A stretch of 64,000 nucleotides of DNA from Nostoc sp. FACHB-152 (GCF_014697475.1 NZ_JACJRV010000005.1:1-64000); one strand, 5' to 3'. Counted from the first letter of the stretch, positions 17,830-28,102 are shown. Program-made: numbers and translations. Notes: generated from the letters alone by a model not told the origin.

Positions 17830-18318
17830 TTAATTTGTGGTTTGTGCTGCCAGCATTTGCTTGAGCTTTTCTAGCTCAGATGCCCAACGCGGATCTGGAC
17901 GAATAGCATCAGAGTCAGTAGTACTAGTGCTACTTTCGCTGCGTCCACCACCACTGCGTTTAGACTTCTTAGCGCCTTTGTCTCGACGGTTGCTGTCTTT
18001 ATTGCTGCTAGGAACAGGACTGCTAGTAGCCGCTTTAGGAGCTTGCTCTTCGCCTTCTTCACCCTTTGTTCGGGGCAATGCTTTCTCTAGCTTGATTGGG
18101 GTATCTTTGAACATCTGACCATTATATTTTTCAATAATTTGATCAGCTTGTTCATCGTTGTTGACGGTTAAAAAACCAAAACCACGACATTTGCCGGTTT
18201 TCCGGTCTTTAATTAATTTCGTGGTCACAGCATCGCCTTCGGCTGCAAAAACTGCTTGCAGGTCTTGACGATCTATTTCTTCTTTTGGCAAATTGCCTAT
18301 ATATAGGCGAACAGACAT
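17830..18318 (-). CDS. RRM-domain RNA-binding protein (cyanobacterial Rbp)
   Basis: A 162-residue protein with one RNA recognition motif at residues 1-82: RNP2 LYIGNLP and RNP1 CRGFGFLTV are both intact. It continues with a long charged, Ser/Thr- and Lys-rich low-complexity tail (about 83-162) that contains RSGGGRSESSTST and an RPDPRWASELEKLKQML helix at the end. Typical cold-induced cyanobacterial Rbps are about 100 residues; the longer Rbp3-like type is near this size. RRM proteins bind single-stranded mRNA in the cytoplasm and act in cold acclimation or mRNA localisation. A GGAGGTATAG ribosome site precedes ATG 18318. Confidence 0.92.
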   Translation of the reverse strand: MSVRLYIGNLPKEEIDRQDLQAVFAAEGDAVTTKLIKDRKTGKCRGFGFLTVNNDEQADQIIEKYNGQMFKDTPIKLEKALPRTKGEEGEEQAPKAATSSPVPSSNKDSNRRDKGAKKSKRSGGGRSESSTSTTDSDAIRPDPRWASELEKLKQMLAAQTTN

Positions 18319-18722
18319 GAACTATACCTCCAGAGTTTGATGAACGTAGCAAGGCAAGAGAACAATCACTTGGCTTTGGCTTTTAAATAGATGCTATTAA
18401 CCAAAAATTGCCATAAACCAATTTCTTTTAATCCAAACTGCCAAACTATACAATACAGTTTTTCGTTTGGATAAAGCTTTTTTATTAGGAAAGCGCACAC
18501 AACGCGCAGCTAATACCACCTTAATTCTAAAATTTGTAAATTAATTAGCCTACTGTCTGCCACAGTAAACATTTTTTTTAATGTCCTTGCCCGCAGAATT
18601 TAACACCATTCCTTACATTATCACGGTATCTTCTACGTAGCTAGTTCAGAACATACATTTCTCACTAGATTGCGTGTAGATCGTAACATAAAATACATTT
18701 TTTTCTCAATAACGGATATTGG

Positions 18723-18747
18723 AAACAAAAACCAGCCAATGGCTGGT
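18723..18747 (-). terminator. Rho-independent terminator, minus strand
   Basis: ACCAGCC-AAT-GGCTGGT, a perfect 7-bp GC-rich stem with a 3-nt loop, followed on the minus strand by TTTTTGTTT. It lies 257 bp beyond the stop of the M48-like gene, so it ends either that transcript or an unannotated small RNA. Confidence 0.7.
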
Positions 18748-18923
18748 CAATTTGCTGCTGTGTTGGGAGGATAAAAAGATCCATTGGCGCAAGTAGCCGC
18801 TCATAATAACTAAGCTGGAATGCTGAATTATGACGGTTGCTAGGGATATTGTTAATAAATGTAACACTTGTGAAGAAATGTTGCAAATTTTGTCATTAGT
18901 AATTCTCTATTTCCCCTGCTCAC

Positions 18924-18964
18924 GGCAGTCGCTACAACGGGGGGAACCCCCGCAACGCGCTGCC
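18924..18964. repeat. Palindromic repeat with GGGGGGAACCCCC core
   Basis: GGCAG and CTGCC ends enclose a GGGGG-AA-CCCCC core. The same core with different ends recurs at 52361-52399, sharing about 20 bases. Confidence 0.7.
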
Positions 18965-19003
18965 TCCCCTACTCCCCACTCCTTACTCTCAACTCCCAAT
19001 TTT

Positions 19004-21271
19004 TTAACCAATGAGGAATATATAAGCACCCCAAGCTTGTGCTGCTATTGCCAAAATGGTTGACCAAATTGGATGATGGCTATAAACAGTTTTTCCGCCT
19101 TGAGTTTGCAAAGTGTGGATATCAATCCAAGGTGTTGCGCCGCGACGAAACCAACCTGTAACCGTAATTTGCCGACCAATCAAATCTTGAGGATTGACTT
19201 TCTGCCCCAAGCACAGCCAAGGAACGTGATGTAATTTCACTAAACCTGTGCTGGACTGGAGGATTAAGTCTTGGCTTAGGGAATTGGCTGTTCCAGGACG
19301 GCCTAATAGCTTACCCACAAGTTTCACACTAGGGCTATCAATGGGGAGACTGGAGGGATTAGCCATCAAGTTAGATAAACTATCATCAGCTTGCCCATTG
19401 GCAGTTTTGATATCAGGAAAAAAGGCATTCATCCGAATTACTAACCCGATGCTAAAACCAATCAGTAAGCAACCACTCACAAAATTCCAATCTTCGTAAA
19501 TCCATTTCAAGTTTAAAAACTTCAGGGAAAAAGCGGTTTGCCAACTCAGCCAAATTAAAGCCGCAAGGATAAAACCCAAGGGAACACCCACAAAAGGAGC
19601 AATTTGGCGTAAGAAAGATTGGCGGGTAGTTTTGATAGACTGTTGCCGAGCGAGATGGAGTTCGGTTTCTACGTGCCAATGGCGGGCTATTTGGCACAAA
19701 ATCTGGGCGCGATCGCCGATTAAAGGATGACTATTATTTATAGTGAACCAACGAGCATAGGGATTGAGATGATCCCACATCAAGGCACATTCAAAAGGGA
19801 TATGCCCAACAACACTACCCAAAGATAAGCTTTGTTTGTAGCCTACAGGCATCAACAAATTTAAACTTTCTAATTCAGAGTTAGTTTTTTGGGCTTTTTG
19901 AACATCAAAAGCAATACCAATAGCGATTTTGAGTAAAGCACGAATTAAAGCGTTGGGATTACCAGTGATTTCGGCAGCTAGGCGATCGCTATAATTAAGC
20001 CGTAACCGAGAGAACCATAAAGCTGGCCCAGTAAATAAACACCAAATACCGTAACTCAAACTAGCCAAAATATTAAACGGCCAGCGCAAAAAACCTGGAG
20101 GTATACCATTGCCCCAATCTGATATTTGCTGATATAGCCTGTGAATTGGTAGCGTAATCAACAAAACCAGAGACATCACCAAATAATCACCAAAAGCAAT
20201 GTGTCCTAGCTGTGTGGCGTAGATAGTAGCAATTTCGTCATCTGCCAGTTGATGTAGTAGCCCTTCACTAACCACAATTCGAGCGTTGCGGGGAAGATTG
20301 CCATAGGTCAGTGCTATGGGTGCAGATATTGGTAAAATTCTTAGCTGAGGTAACTGCCAACGTTTTTGTTGACAATAACGATGTAATACCCTGCCTGTTT
20401 CGCGGCTGTAATTGTGTAAGCTATCTTTAGACAAAGGTTCCTGACCATAATATCTGGCTAGTAACCAATCTAGTAGCCAAGGCGACAAGGCGATCGCACT
20501 TAACAAAATTCCTAGCACTACAAATTTGGGGTCACGGTATAGCAACTGCAATGGTTCTAGATAAGGCAGCTTATCCAAAATCAAGTTTACAGATGCCATT
20601 GCAAATTCCAATGTTGCCCGCAGCACCCAAAACAAAGCCACGATTGTTCCCAACCCTAGCAAGCGTAAGGGGTGCAAACTTGGTTTACGTAGGGGTTGCC
20701 ATACTTTAGCGCGTTTAGCTTGCCGCCAATAAATCTGTGGTTGAGGTGGTGCATAGCCTTCAGATTCAACATACGCACCAGGTCTTGTGGCTAGGTTGTA
20801 GCCACCTTGAGGCACTATAGATGTTTCAATGTAATTATTTTCTAAACTTTCTGGTGGTATCGATGCTCGATAATGAGGGCTTGTCGTTTCTTTTGCTCTT
20901 TCCCTTGGAGATACTGTCGAGCTTTGACGATTTTGAGCTTCGGAATTGTCAAAAGCAACAAAGCCAGTTTCAGCTTTTTTGGTAACTTTTTTCCGTTTTT
21001 TAGCTTTTGCTAAATGTTCAAGAGCGCGTTCTGCCCAATCTTGAACTTGGCTATTTTGACTTTCTTTTAAAGTTTCACATAGGGCGATCGCCTTGCGGAT
21101 TTCGCCAATGCGTGCATAGGCCATTACTAAACCAACACGAGCTTGTAAGCTAGTAGTGCCATTGACTTGACTACTAGTTACAGACTCTAGTTGAGCGATC
21201 GCTGTTTGGTAATTTCCTTGCTTGAGGGCAGTTAAACCAGCCTCCAAAGATGATTCAGCACGTGAAGGCAT
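19004..21271 (-). CDS. TPR + M48-like membrane protein without catalytic motif
   Basis: A 755-residue membrane protein. Residues 1-95 are TPR-like helices (GLTALKQGNYQTAIAQLESV). Hydrophobic helices lie around 203-230, 250-272, 363-380 and 400-420. A region at about 300-530 follows the M48 (HtpX/Ste24) peptidase layout: APIALTYG, RIVVSEGLLHQLADDEI, then TQLGH (353-357) where HExxH is expected, RLRLNYSDRLAAE where the third zinc ligand Glu is expected, and NSHPLIGDR. The first His, catalytic Glu and third ligand are all replaced, so proteolysis is unlikely. More helices and a soluble C-terminal domain (ITVTGWFRRGATPWIDIHTL) follow. It may be a scaffold or regulator of membrane proteostasis. 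Confidence 0.85.
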   Translation of the reverse strand: MPSRAESSLEAGLTALKQGNYQTAIAQLESVTSSQVNGTTSLQARVGLVMAYARIGEIRKAIALCETLKESQNSQVQDWAERALEHLAKAKKRKKVTKKAETGFVAFDNSEAQNRQSSTVSPRERAKETTSPHYRASIPPESLENNYIETSIVPQGGYNLATRPGAYVESEGYAPPQPQIYWRQAKRAKVWQPLRKPSLHPLRLLGLGTIVALFWVLRATLEFAMASVNLILDKLPYLEPLQLLYRDPKFVVLGILLSAIALSPWLLDWLLARYYGQEPLSKDSLHNYSRETGRVLHRYCQQKRWQLPQLRILPISAPIALTYGNLPRNARIVVSEGLLHQLADDEIATIYATQLGHIAFGDYLVMSLVLLITLPIHRLYQQISDWGNGIPPGFLRWPFNILASLSYGIWCLFTGPALWFSRLRLNYSDRLAAEITGNPNALIRALLKIAIGIAFDVQKAQKTNSELESLNLLMPVGYKQSLSLGSVVGHIPFECALMWDHLNPYARWFTINNSHPLIGDRAQILCQIARHWHVETELHLARQQSIKTTRQSFLRQIAPFVGVPLGFILAALIWLSWQTAFSLKFLNLKWIYEDWNFVSGCLLIGFSIGLVIRMNAFFPDIKTANGQADDSLSNLMANPSSLPIDSPSVKLVGKLLGRPGTANSLSQDLILQSSTGLVKLHHVPWLCLGQKVNPQDLIGRQITVTGWFRRGATPWIDIHTLQTQGGKTVYSHHPIWSTILAIAAQAWGAYIFLIG

Positions 21272-21379
21272 AGAAATTCTGGCACTCCAATCTCTGCTAA
21301 CTGATTCACGGTTGTATCACAACGCGACCCCGCGATGCCGTGGACATCAACTATACCCGATTGGTCTACCCAAAATGAA

Positions 21380-23008
21380 TTATGATTCCACTGGTTCTTG
21401 ACCATAAAATACCGGGGCGATCGCGCTTAATTTTAAATCAGGATGGTCTTCTTGTAACTGATGGCAATTCCATTCATTGCGGAATAGCAATACTGGTCGA
21501 TCCATACTGTCTTTGACTGTGGTGGTATTAAATAAACGTCCCACTTTGGTCAAAGCTTCCCAACCACCTTCTACCCAACGGGCAACACTGTAAGGTAATA
21601 AGTCTAAATAAGTTTCTACACCATATTCGTTTTGTAAACGAAACTGTACCACTTCAAATTGCAACTGACCAACCGCCGCCAAAATTGGTTCGCGTTTAGA
21701 TTCATCAGTTGAGTACATAATTTGTACAGCACCCTCTTCTCGCAATTCCGAAATGCCTTTTTGAAATTGCTTAAACTTCGAGGGGTTGGGGTTTCTCAGT
21801 GTGGCAAATAATTCCGGTGAAAAATACGGAATCCCCTCATATTCCAGCTTTTGACCTGTGTAAATGGTATCGCCGATCGCAAACACGCCGGGATTGTTTA
21901 AACCAATTACATCACCTGGATATGCAACATCAATCGATTCTCGTTCTTGAGCAAAAAGTTTTTGCGGACGAGATAAACGCACAACTTTACCTGTGCGCGC
22001 ATGATTGACTGTCATATCTTTTTCAAACCTGCCAGTGCAGACCCGGATAAAAGCGACGCGATCGCGATGTTTTGGATCCATGTTGGCTTGCAGTTTAAAC
22101 ACAAAGCCGGAAAATTCTGGATAAGTAGGCGGAACTTCACCAACACTGCTGTTATGAACACCTGGTTTCAGGGCATAGTCAAGAAACGACTTGAGGAATA
22201 ACTCTACCCCAAAGTTGGTCATGGCGCTACCAAAGAACACTGGTGTCATTCTTCCTTGATGTACCAATTCCAAATCTAGTTCCGGGCCGACTCCCTCTAA
22301 CAGTTCCAAATCATTTTTGAGTTGATAGTATAGGTCTTCTTCTAACAGTTGTTCAATTGTGGCATCGCCTAAATCAACAACTGTGTCGCGGGCTTCTTTG
22401 CTACCGTGAGCGCTACGTTCAAATAAGTGAATTTGTTGTTGCTGACGATCAAATACACCCTTAAAGCGATCGCCCATCCCAATCGGCCAATTGACCGCGT
22501 AAGTCTGCAACCCTAATTCCTGTTCAATTTCATCTAACAGTTCTAAAGGTTCTCTACCCGGACGGTCGAGTTTATTTACAAAGGTAAAAATCGGTAAACC
22601 CCGTAGTTTACAGACTTCAAATAATTTGCGGGTTTGCGGTTCTAAGCCTTTAGCAGCATCAATTAACATCACCGCATTATCAGCAGCGGCCAAAGTTCGG
22701 TATGTATCCTCACTAAAATCTTGGTGTCCGGGTGTGTCTAAGAGATTAATTTGACAGTTTTGATATTCAAACTGTAATACAGTGGAGGTAATGGAAATTC
22801 CCCGTTGTTGTTCCATTGCCATCCAGTCTGAGGTAGCCTTGCGCTGCGCCCGCCTAGCTTTCACCGCCCCAGCCTCGTGGATTGCACCTCCGTACAGCAG
22901 CAGTTTTTCGGTGAGTGTAGTTTTACCAGCGTCAGGGTGAGAAATAATTGCAAAGTTGCGTCGCAGTTCTACTGCTTGAAGAAGTTCTGACTGAAGTTCA
23001 GTTGACAT
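21380..23008 (-). CDS. prfC: Peptide chain release factor 3
   Basis: A 542-residue translational GTPase of normal RF3 length. Visible: P-loop [15 protein letters not shown], switch I region [28 protein letters not shown], and the guanine motif [10 protein letters not shown]. The RF3-specific middle and C-terminal domains follow. RF3 uses GTP to recycle RF1/RF2 from the ribosome after peptide release. The ATG at 23008 is the only start that keeps the N-terminal helix. It is divergent from the DUF4870 gene (142 bp). The window also holds prmC, which methylates RF1/RF2. Confidence 0.96.
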   Translation of the reverse strand: MSTELQSELLQAVELRRNFAIISHPDAGKTTLTEKLLLYGGAIHEAGAVKARRAQRKATSDWMAMEQQRGISITSTVLQFEYQNCQINLLDTPGHQDFSEDTYRTLAAADNAVMLIDAAKGLEPQTRKLFEVCKLRGLPIFTFVNKLDRPGREPLELLDEIEQELGLQTYAVNWPIGMGDRFKGVFDRQQQQIHLFERSAHGSKEARDTVVDLGDATIEQLLEEDLYYQLKNDLELLEGVGPELDLELVHQGRMTPVFFGSAMTNFGVELFLKSFLDYALKPGVHNSSVGEVPPTYPEFSGFVFKLQANMDPKHRDRVAFIRVCTGRFEKDMTVNHARTGKVVRLSRPQKLFAQERESIDVAYPGDVIGLNNPGVFAIGDTIYTGQKLEYEGIPYFSPELFATLRNPNPSKFKQFQKGISELREEGAVQIMYSTDESKREPILAAVGQLQFEVVQFRLQNEYGVETYLDLLPYSVARWVEGGWEALTKVGRLFNTTTVKDSMDRPVLLFRNEWNCHQLQEDHPDLKLSAIAPVFYGQEPVES

Positions 23009-23150
23009 AGTTGACCTAAATGTATTCGTTACCTTGTTACTTTACTTAACTTAATTTTTCTCTACTTTAGTAAGTCTTTTAATCTTAAAACAACAAGGCT
23101 CGTGATAGGGTCGTAATATTACCAACAACCTGAGTGAAGAGGAGAAAAGA

Positions 23151-23492
23151 ATGTACGATCCAGACAAGAGAAAGCTTTTCTCTGCTTTGTGTCATGGAGC
23201 CATTTTTTTCAGTACGGCTTTTGTATCCGTCGGCATACCTATTGCTATGCTGTTTATCTCTAGCGATCCGGTAGTACTAGAAAATGCCAAAGAATCTATT
23301 AATTTCCATCTAAATGTTTGGATTTATGGAATTATTATTACAGCATTGATTTGGCTAACTTTGGGTTTGTTATTTCCCTTAGCTGGTATTGGCTATTTGC
23401 TGCATTGGGGACTAACAATTTGGGCGATCGCTCGCGTACTAACCAATCCAGATCAACCTGTTCGCTATCCCTTCATTTTCCGCGTCTTATAG
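23151..23492 (+). CDS. DUF4870 domain membrane protein
   Basis: A 113-residue protein with three to four hydrophobic helices. It has the family features LFSALCHGAIFFS at the start, then ENAKESINFHLNVWIYGIIIT, and an Asn-Pro-Asp/Pro-Phe tail. These small membrane proteins are common in bacteria and of unknown function. GAGGAGAAAAGA before ATG 23151 is a strong ribosome site. It appears to be a single-gene unit. Confidence 0.85.
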   Translation: MYDPDKRKLFSALCHGAIFFSTAFVSVGIPIAMLFISSDPVVLENAKESINFHLNVWIYGIIITALIWLTLGLLFPLAGIGYLLHWGLTIWAIARVLTNPDQPVRYPFIFRVL

Positions 23493-23640
23493 CACAAACA
23501 TGGTAATTGCTAAAAAAAATTCAGCATTCGCAAGATAAAACTCTCTGCGCCTTAGTGTCTATGCGTGAGCATTAAAAATTAATATTTCTTCGCCAAACTG
23601 TTAGCTATATTAAGCGACAACCAAGCAGTAAAATACAAAA

Positions 23641-23671
23641 TTGCCCTACAGTTTCATCAAAAGTAGGGCAA
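23641..23671. terminator. Hairpin TTGCCCTAC...GTAGGGCAA
   Basis: Perfect 9-bp stem (23641-23649 with 23663-23671). A T-rich stretch follows on the minus strand. It lies between the DUF4870 gene and hemB and could end the former transcript. Confidence 0.5.
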
Positions 23672-23778
23672 AGGACAGTTAAGCACTGATTGTAGTCTGT
23701 CCGACTGCGGCAGAGTTTGTCTCTGCTTTTGTGACGCTTTGTGTTGTGTCCATCGCATTATATTCCTTACAAAACATT

Positions 23779-24759
23779 ATGTTCCCCATACAACGCCCCC
23801 GCCGTCTGCGTAGCCATCCTCAACTGCGCCGGATGGTACGTGAAACTGTCCTGACCACAAGTGATTTGATTTACCCTCTGTTTGCCGTACCAGGTACGGG
23901 AATTGCCAAGGAAGTCAAATCTATGCCTGGAGTCTACCAACTATCGGTAGACAAAATCGTGGAAGACGCTAAGGAAGTTTATGACTTAGGAATTCCCGGC
24001 ATTATTTTATTTGGTATACCTGAAGATAAAGATACAGATGCTACTGGTGCTTGGCATGATTGTGGCATTGTGCAGAAAGCTGCGACTGCTGTTAAAGAAG
24101 CAGTACCAGATTTGATTGTGGTTGCTGATACTTGCTTGTGTGAATACACCAGTCATGGTCACTGCGGCTATTTGCAAGTTGGTGACTTGAGCGGAAGGGT
24201 ATTAAACGACCCCACCTTAGAATTGCTCAAAAAAACAGCAGTTTCGCAAGCAAAAGCTGGTGCAGATATCATCGCGCCTTCCGGGATGATGGATGGATTT
24301 GTCCAAGCAATTCGTGCTGGACTAGATGAAGCGGGATTCCAAGATACGCCGATTTTGTCTTATGCTGCTAAGTATGCTTCGGCTTATTATGGCCCATTCC
24401 GAGATGCAGCCGAATCAACACCGCAATTTGGCGACAGAAGAACCTATCAAATGGATCCTGGTAATGCGCGGGAAGCCATTAAGGAAATTGAATTGGATAT
24501 CGCCGAAGGCGCGGATATGCTGATGGTGAAGCCAGCTTTGGCTTACATGGATATTATCTGGCGGGTGAAGGAAGCGAGTAATTTACCTGTTGCGGCTTAC
24601 AATGTTTCTGGCGAGTATTCCATGATTAAGGCGGCGGCTCTCAACGGCTGGATTGATGAAGAGCGTGTAGTTATGGAAACATTAACCAGCTTTAAACGTG
24701 CTGGTGCAGACTTGATTTTAACTTACCATGCCAAAGATGCTGCACGTTGGTTGCGGTAG
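23779..24759 (+). CDS. hemB: Delta-aminolevulinic acid dehydratase (porphobilinogen synthase)
   Basis: A 326-residue enzyme that condenses two 5-aminolevulinate molecules to porphobilinogen, the common early step of haem, chlorophyll and bilin synthesis. Seen: [12 protein letters not shown], the metal-site segment [17 protein letters not shown], the first Schiff-base region [11 protein letters not shown], the catalytic Lys segment [11 protein letters not shown], and [12 protein letters not shown] at 23779 ([10 protein letters not shown]) fits the family length; a longer frame from 23731 adds an unlikely hydrophobic extension. Confidence 0.97.
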   Translation: MFPIQRPRRLRSHPQLRRMVRETVLTTSDLIYPLFAVPGTGIAKEVKSMPGVYQLSVDKIVEDAKEVYDLGIPGIILFGIPEDKDTDATGAWHDCGIVQKAATAVKEAVPDLIVVADTCLCEYTSHGHCGYLQVGDLSGRVLNDPTLELLKKTAVSQAKAGADIIAPSGMMDGFVQAIRAGLDEAGFQDTPILSYAAKYASAYYGPFRDAAESTPQFGDRRTYQMDPGNAREAIKEIELDIAEGADMLMVKPALAYMDIIWRVKEASNLPVAAYNVSGEYSMIKAAALNGWIDEERVVMETLTSFKRAGADLILTYHAKDAARWLR

Positions 24760-24783
24760 GTTGATTTTTGTCAGTTCTCTTGG

Positions 24784-24848
24784 AATCTCACGCAGAGGCA
24801 TAATCGCGCAGAGTTTATCTTTGTGTTTTTGTGTTTAGGCGTGAGATT
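24784..24848. terminator. Inverted repeat between convergent hemB and c-di-GMP gene
   Basis: AATCTCACGC (24784-24793) and GCGTGAGATT (24839-24848) are perfect 10-base complements around a 45-nt loop. They sit exactly between two convergent genes, so a shared terminator is plausible. Confidence 0.45.
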
Positions 24849-24850
24849 GT

Positions 24851-27800
24851 TTAATAGTGTTTGAGAAATTTTGACTCAATTTCATCAGCAGCTAAAGGCT
24901 GAGAAAACAAATAACCTTGTCCAAATTCACAATCAAGTTCCTGTAGCAATTGAAGCTGTTTTTGTGTTTCAATTCCTTCGGCTATGACTGCTAATCCCAA
25001 CTGATTACTGAGTGCGATGATAGTTTTGACAACTTGATAATTGCGATTTTCTGATTCCATTTGATGGATAAAAGAACGATCAATTTTCAAGGTATCGGCA
25101 GGTAATCGATGGAGGTAATGGAGTGATGAGTATCCTGTACCAAAATCATCAATACTGATTTGGATACCTAATTTTTTTAATTGTTCTAAAACAATTATGA
25201 ATTCATTGATATTTTCAATCAAGATACTCTCAGTAATTTCTAATGTGAGACAATGACCACTTAACCCTGTTTGAGATAAAATATCTTCTATATCTTTAAC
25301 TAGAGTATTTTTACGAATATCTTGAACTGAGAGATTGACACTAATTTTTAGAGAATTGTGATCAGGAAATTGAGTTTGCCAAGTAGCAAGCTGTTGACAG
25401 GCAGTGTAAAGAATCCATTTATCCAAATTCACAATCATCCCTATCTCTTCTGCGATCGCAATAAATTCTCCAGGACAAACAAATCCACGAGTCGGATTTT
25501 GCCAACGTACCAATGCTTCAAAACCAATCAAATGGTTTTTCTGAATATCAATAATTGGTTGATAGTAAACAATAAACTCTTGTCGTTCTAAAGCTTTACG
25601 TAGGTCATTTTCTAATGTAAGTCTTCTTACCGCTTGAGTGTGCATTAGGGAATCAAAAATTTTATAGCAATTTTTGCCTTGAGCTTTGGCACGATACATC
25701 GCAATATCAGCATCTCGCAGCAAATCAGAGGCTTGATGATACTTTTGATTACCTAAAACAATTCCAATACTAGTAGCGATAAACACTTCATAGCCATTGA
25801 GCATGAATGGAGTTTTAAATTTTGCTAATATCCGCTCGGCAACTATAACTGCTTCTTCAATCCCTGCGAGATTTTCCAGTAAAATGACGAATTCATCACC
25901 ACCTAATCGAGATGCTAAATCTATTGAACGAATTGTGAATTTTAGCTTCTGAGCGATGATTATTAGTAGTTCATTGCCAGCTAAATGTCCCAAGCTATCA
26001 TTAATGATTTTGAACCGATCTAAATCAAGAAACAAAACTGCGAAATGATAATTTTCAATTTGTTTGGCTCGATGAATGGCTAATTCCAAACGTTCCATGA
26101 GTAAGTTACGATTGGGTAAGCCAGTTAAAGGATCATGCAGTGCGAGATAAAAAAGTTTTTCTTCTGCCTGTTTGCGATCGCTAATATTGGTGATAGTACC
26201 GACATACCCGATGATTTGCCCTGTGAGATCGAACTCGGCAACAGCTTGTCCAAATACCCAAATCACAGCACCATCAGGCTGTTGAAACCGATACTCTAGC
26301 TGAAAAGGTCGATTTTCTAAAGCCGCAAAATACCATTCATGAGAAACCTTTTCTCGATCATCAGGGTAAAGTCCTTTCACCCATCCATTACCCATAGCTT
26401 CTTCAGGAGTTAGCCCGACAATTTTGCACCAGCGTTCATTGACGTAAATACATTTACCTTGAGCATCTGTTCGGAAAATGCCAACGGGAGCGGCGGCTGT
26501 CAAAGAAGCATAACGTTGTTCACTTTGGCGTAAATGCGCTTCAGTCCTTCGTCGCTCTGCTAGTTCAGTTTGTAGTTGTTTGTAAGCAGTAGCCTGTTGG
26601 ATAGCGATCGCTAACTGAGTTGAAAGTTGCTGTAATAGAGTGATTTCTTCGGCTTGCCACTCTCTAGGTGTATGGCATTCAACTACATTGAGCAATCCCC
26701 AAATGTTACCATCATGAATAATTGGCACTAAAACTTTTGCCCGAATCTGCAAAGATTTTAGTAGCTCCCGGTGGCAATCACTCATATGTGTCGTATAAAT
26801 ATCAGACACGACCCTAATTCGTTCATTGCCATATAAAGTAATCCAGTTAGCGGCACAATCTAGCTCGTAAATAGATTGACCCAGCAAAGAAAGACAACCA
26901 TTATTTACCGTTTCTGCAACTACAACTATGCCGCCATCTGATTGGAATTGCCAAATGGCAGCGCGATCGCACCCTAATACAGCTTGCACTTGTTGAACTG
27001 TTGTTTGAAGAATATCCTGTAGGTTAAGAGAAGAACGGATTTGAGTCGCAATGGTTGCCATCAATTGTTCTCGCTCTGCTTTGAGTTTTAGTTTGGCTGT
27101 ACGTTCTTGAATTTGTTGCTCTAATTCGGTATTACGATTTTGCAGCAACTCTAATTTTTCTGCTTCTAGCCGGCATACTTGATGTTCTAATAATCCAATT
27201 AAGTTAGTTAACTCCAAAGGACTAAGTACTTTCAAAATACTGCTTTGAGTAACAATCCCTAACAACTCTCCTTGATTTCCTGTTACTACTATTCGCTTTA
27301 CTAAATATTGCTTCATTATCTGCTGTACTTTCCACAGAGAATCCTCAGATTTGACTGAGAAAACCGGAGTACTCATCACAACTTGTGCTGGAATATCTTC
27401 AAAATCTAGTTCTAAGGCTTGAAATTGAACAATATCTCGCTCTGTAACAATGCCAATCGGTAATTGTAGAAGTTTATTTTGTAGTTTGTTAACTTGTTCT
27501 TCTATTAGCACCACTGAGCTTACTTGATGTTCTGCCATCAGACGCGTGATATCTAACATAGAAACACTAGGAACAGCACAAATCACCCCAGATGTCATCA
27601 CATCTGCTGCCCGGCGGAGATGTAATAAATCTATGGGACGTAATAATTGCTGTAAACTTTCATGAGTTAGCAGTCCCACAATTTGATTCTGTTGGTTGAG
27701 CAGTGGTAAGTGACGAATATGGTATTTCTGAAGTAAATTGACCGCAAAGAATAGATCGGTAAATGCAGACTCATGCAAGCTAATAACCGGATGTGCCATT

Positions 27801-28102
27801 ACCTCAGCGACGGATATATTCTCAAAGGATGTCTTTTGAGAACTGAGGCGCACCACATCTCGTTCCGTAAAAATACCCAATAGCTGATTCCCATCTACAA
27901 TCAATACACAGCTTGAGCGTGCTTCAATATGTATGGCATCAATTTCAGTATTTGTTGCTTTAAAAGATGGACAAACATCCCGAATACCGCTCATTTGAGT
28001 AATTACCGTCATTACAGTTGTATCTGGCGAAACCATCAAAGGATTACGAACAATCGCTAATTCCAGATCAGCCTCTGTCAAAGCGGTAGAAGATATAAGC
28101 AT
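24851..28102 (-). CDS. CBS x4 - GAF - PAS - GGDEF - EAL cyclic-di-GMP protein
   Basis: A 1083-residue signalling protein. Residues about 10-300 hold four CBS modules (for example GIFTERDVVRLS, GIVTERDIVQF), which bind adenine nucleotides. A coiled coil (about 305-345) leads to a GAF domain (about 345-495), then PAS/PAC (about 520-640). The diguanylate cyclase domain has an intact SRLGGDEF motif with an inhibitory I-site RSID just before it. The phosphodiesterase domain has GFEALVRW, DDFGTGYSS and EGIETQ, so both activities look intact. It probably sets c-di-GMP level according to energy charge and a GAF/PAS ligand or light. The GAF domain lacks an obvious bilin-binding Cys-His pair. ATG at 28102 or the next Met cannot be distinguished. 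Confidence 0.93.
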   Translation of the reverse strand: MLISSTALTEADLELAIVRNPLMVSPDTTVMTVITQMSGIRDVCPSFKATNTEIDAIHIEARSSCVLIVDGNQLLGIFTERDVVRLSSQKTSFENISVAEVMAHPVISLHESAFTDLFFAVNLLQKYHIRHLPLLNQQNQIVGLLTHESLQQLLRPIDLLHLRRAADVMTSGVICAVPSVSMLDITRLMAEHQVSSVVLIEEQVNKLQNKLLQLPIGIVTERDIVQFQALELDFEDIPAQVVMSTPVFSVKSEDSLWKVQQIMKQYLVKRIVVTGNQGELLGIVTQSSILKVLSPLELTNLIGLLEHQVCRLEAEKLELLQNRNTELEQQIQERTAKLKLKAEREQLMATIATQIRSSLNLQDILQTTVQQVQAVLGCDRAAIWQFQSDGGIVVVAETVNNGCLSLLGQSIYELDCAANWITLYGNERIRVVSDIYTTHMSDCHRELLKSLQIRAKVLVPIIHDGNIWGLLNVVECHTPREWQAEEITLLQQLSTQLAIAIQQATAYKQLQTELAERRRTEAHLRQSEQRYASLTAAAPVGIFRTDAQGKCIYVNERWCKIVGLTPEEAMGNGWVKGLYPDDREKVSHEWYFAALENRPFQLEYRFQQPDGAVIWVFGQAVAEFDLTGQIIGYVGTITNISDRKQAEEKLFYLALHDPLTGLPNRNLLMERLELAIHRAKQIENYHFAVLFLDLDRFKIINDSLGHLAGNELLIIIAQKLKFTIRSIDLASRLGGDEFVILLENLAGIEEAVIVAERILAKFKTPFMLNGYEVFIATSIGIVLGNQKYHQASDLLRDADIAMYRAKAQGKNCYKIFDSLMHTQAVRRLTLENDLRKALERQEFIVYYQPIIDIQKNHLIGFEALVRWQNPTRGFVCPGEFIAIAEEIGMIVNLDKWILYTACQQLATWQTQFPDHNSLKISVNLSVQDIRKNTLVKDIEDILSQTGLSGHCLTLEITESILIENINEFIIVLEQLKKLGIQISIDDFGTGYSSLHYLHRLPADTLKIDRSFIHQMESENRNYQVVKTIIALSNQLGLAVIAEGIETQKQLQLLQELDCEFGQGYLFSQPLAADEIESKFLKHY

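Larger units (their letters stand above)
18319..19003. other. Intergenic region with terminator and palindromic repeat
   Basis: About 685 bases. The left part is the rbp leader and promoter region, which in other cyanobacteria is long and cold-regulated. The right part carries an intrinsic terminator on the minus strand (18723-18747) and a GGGGGAACCCCC repeat (18924-18964). The short open frames here show no coding character. Confidence 0.5.

Noticed and set aside
18665-19063. Two short open frames on opposite strands
   Set aside because: They cover a terminator and a palindromic repeat; no start signals or conserved-looking sequence.
24851-28102. Phytochrome-type photoreceptor
   Set aside because: The GAF domain has no clear chromophore-binding Cys-His motif and there is no PHY domain.
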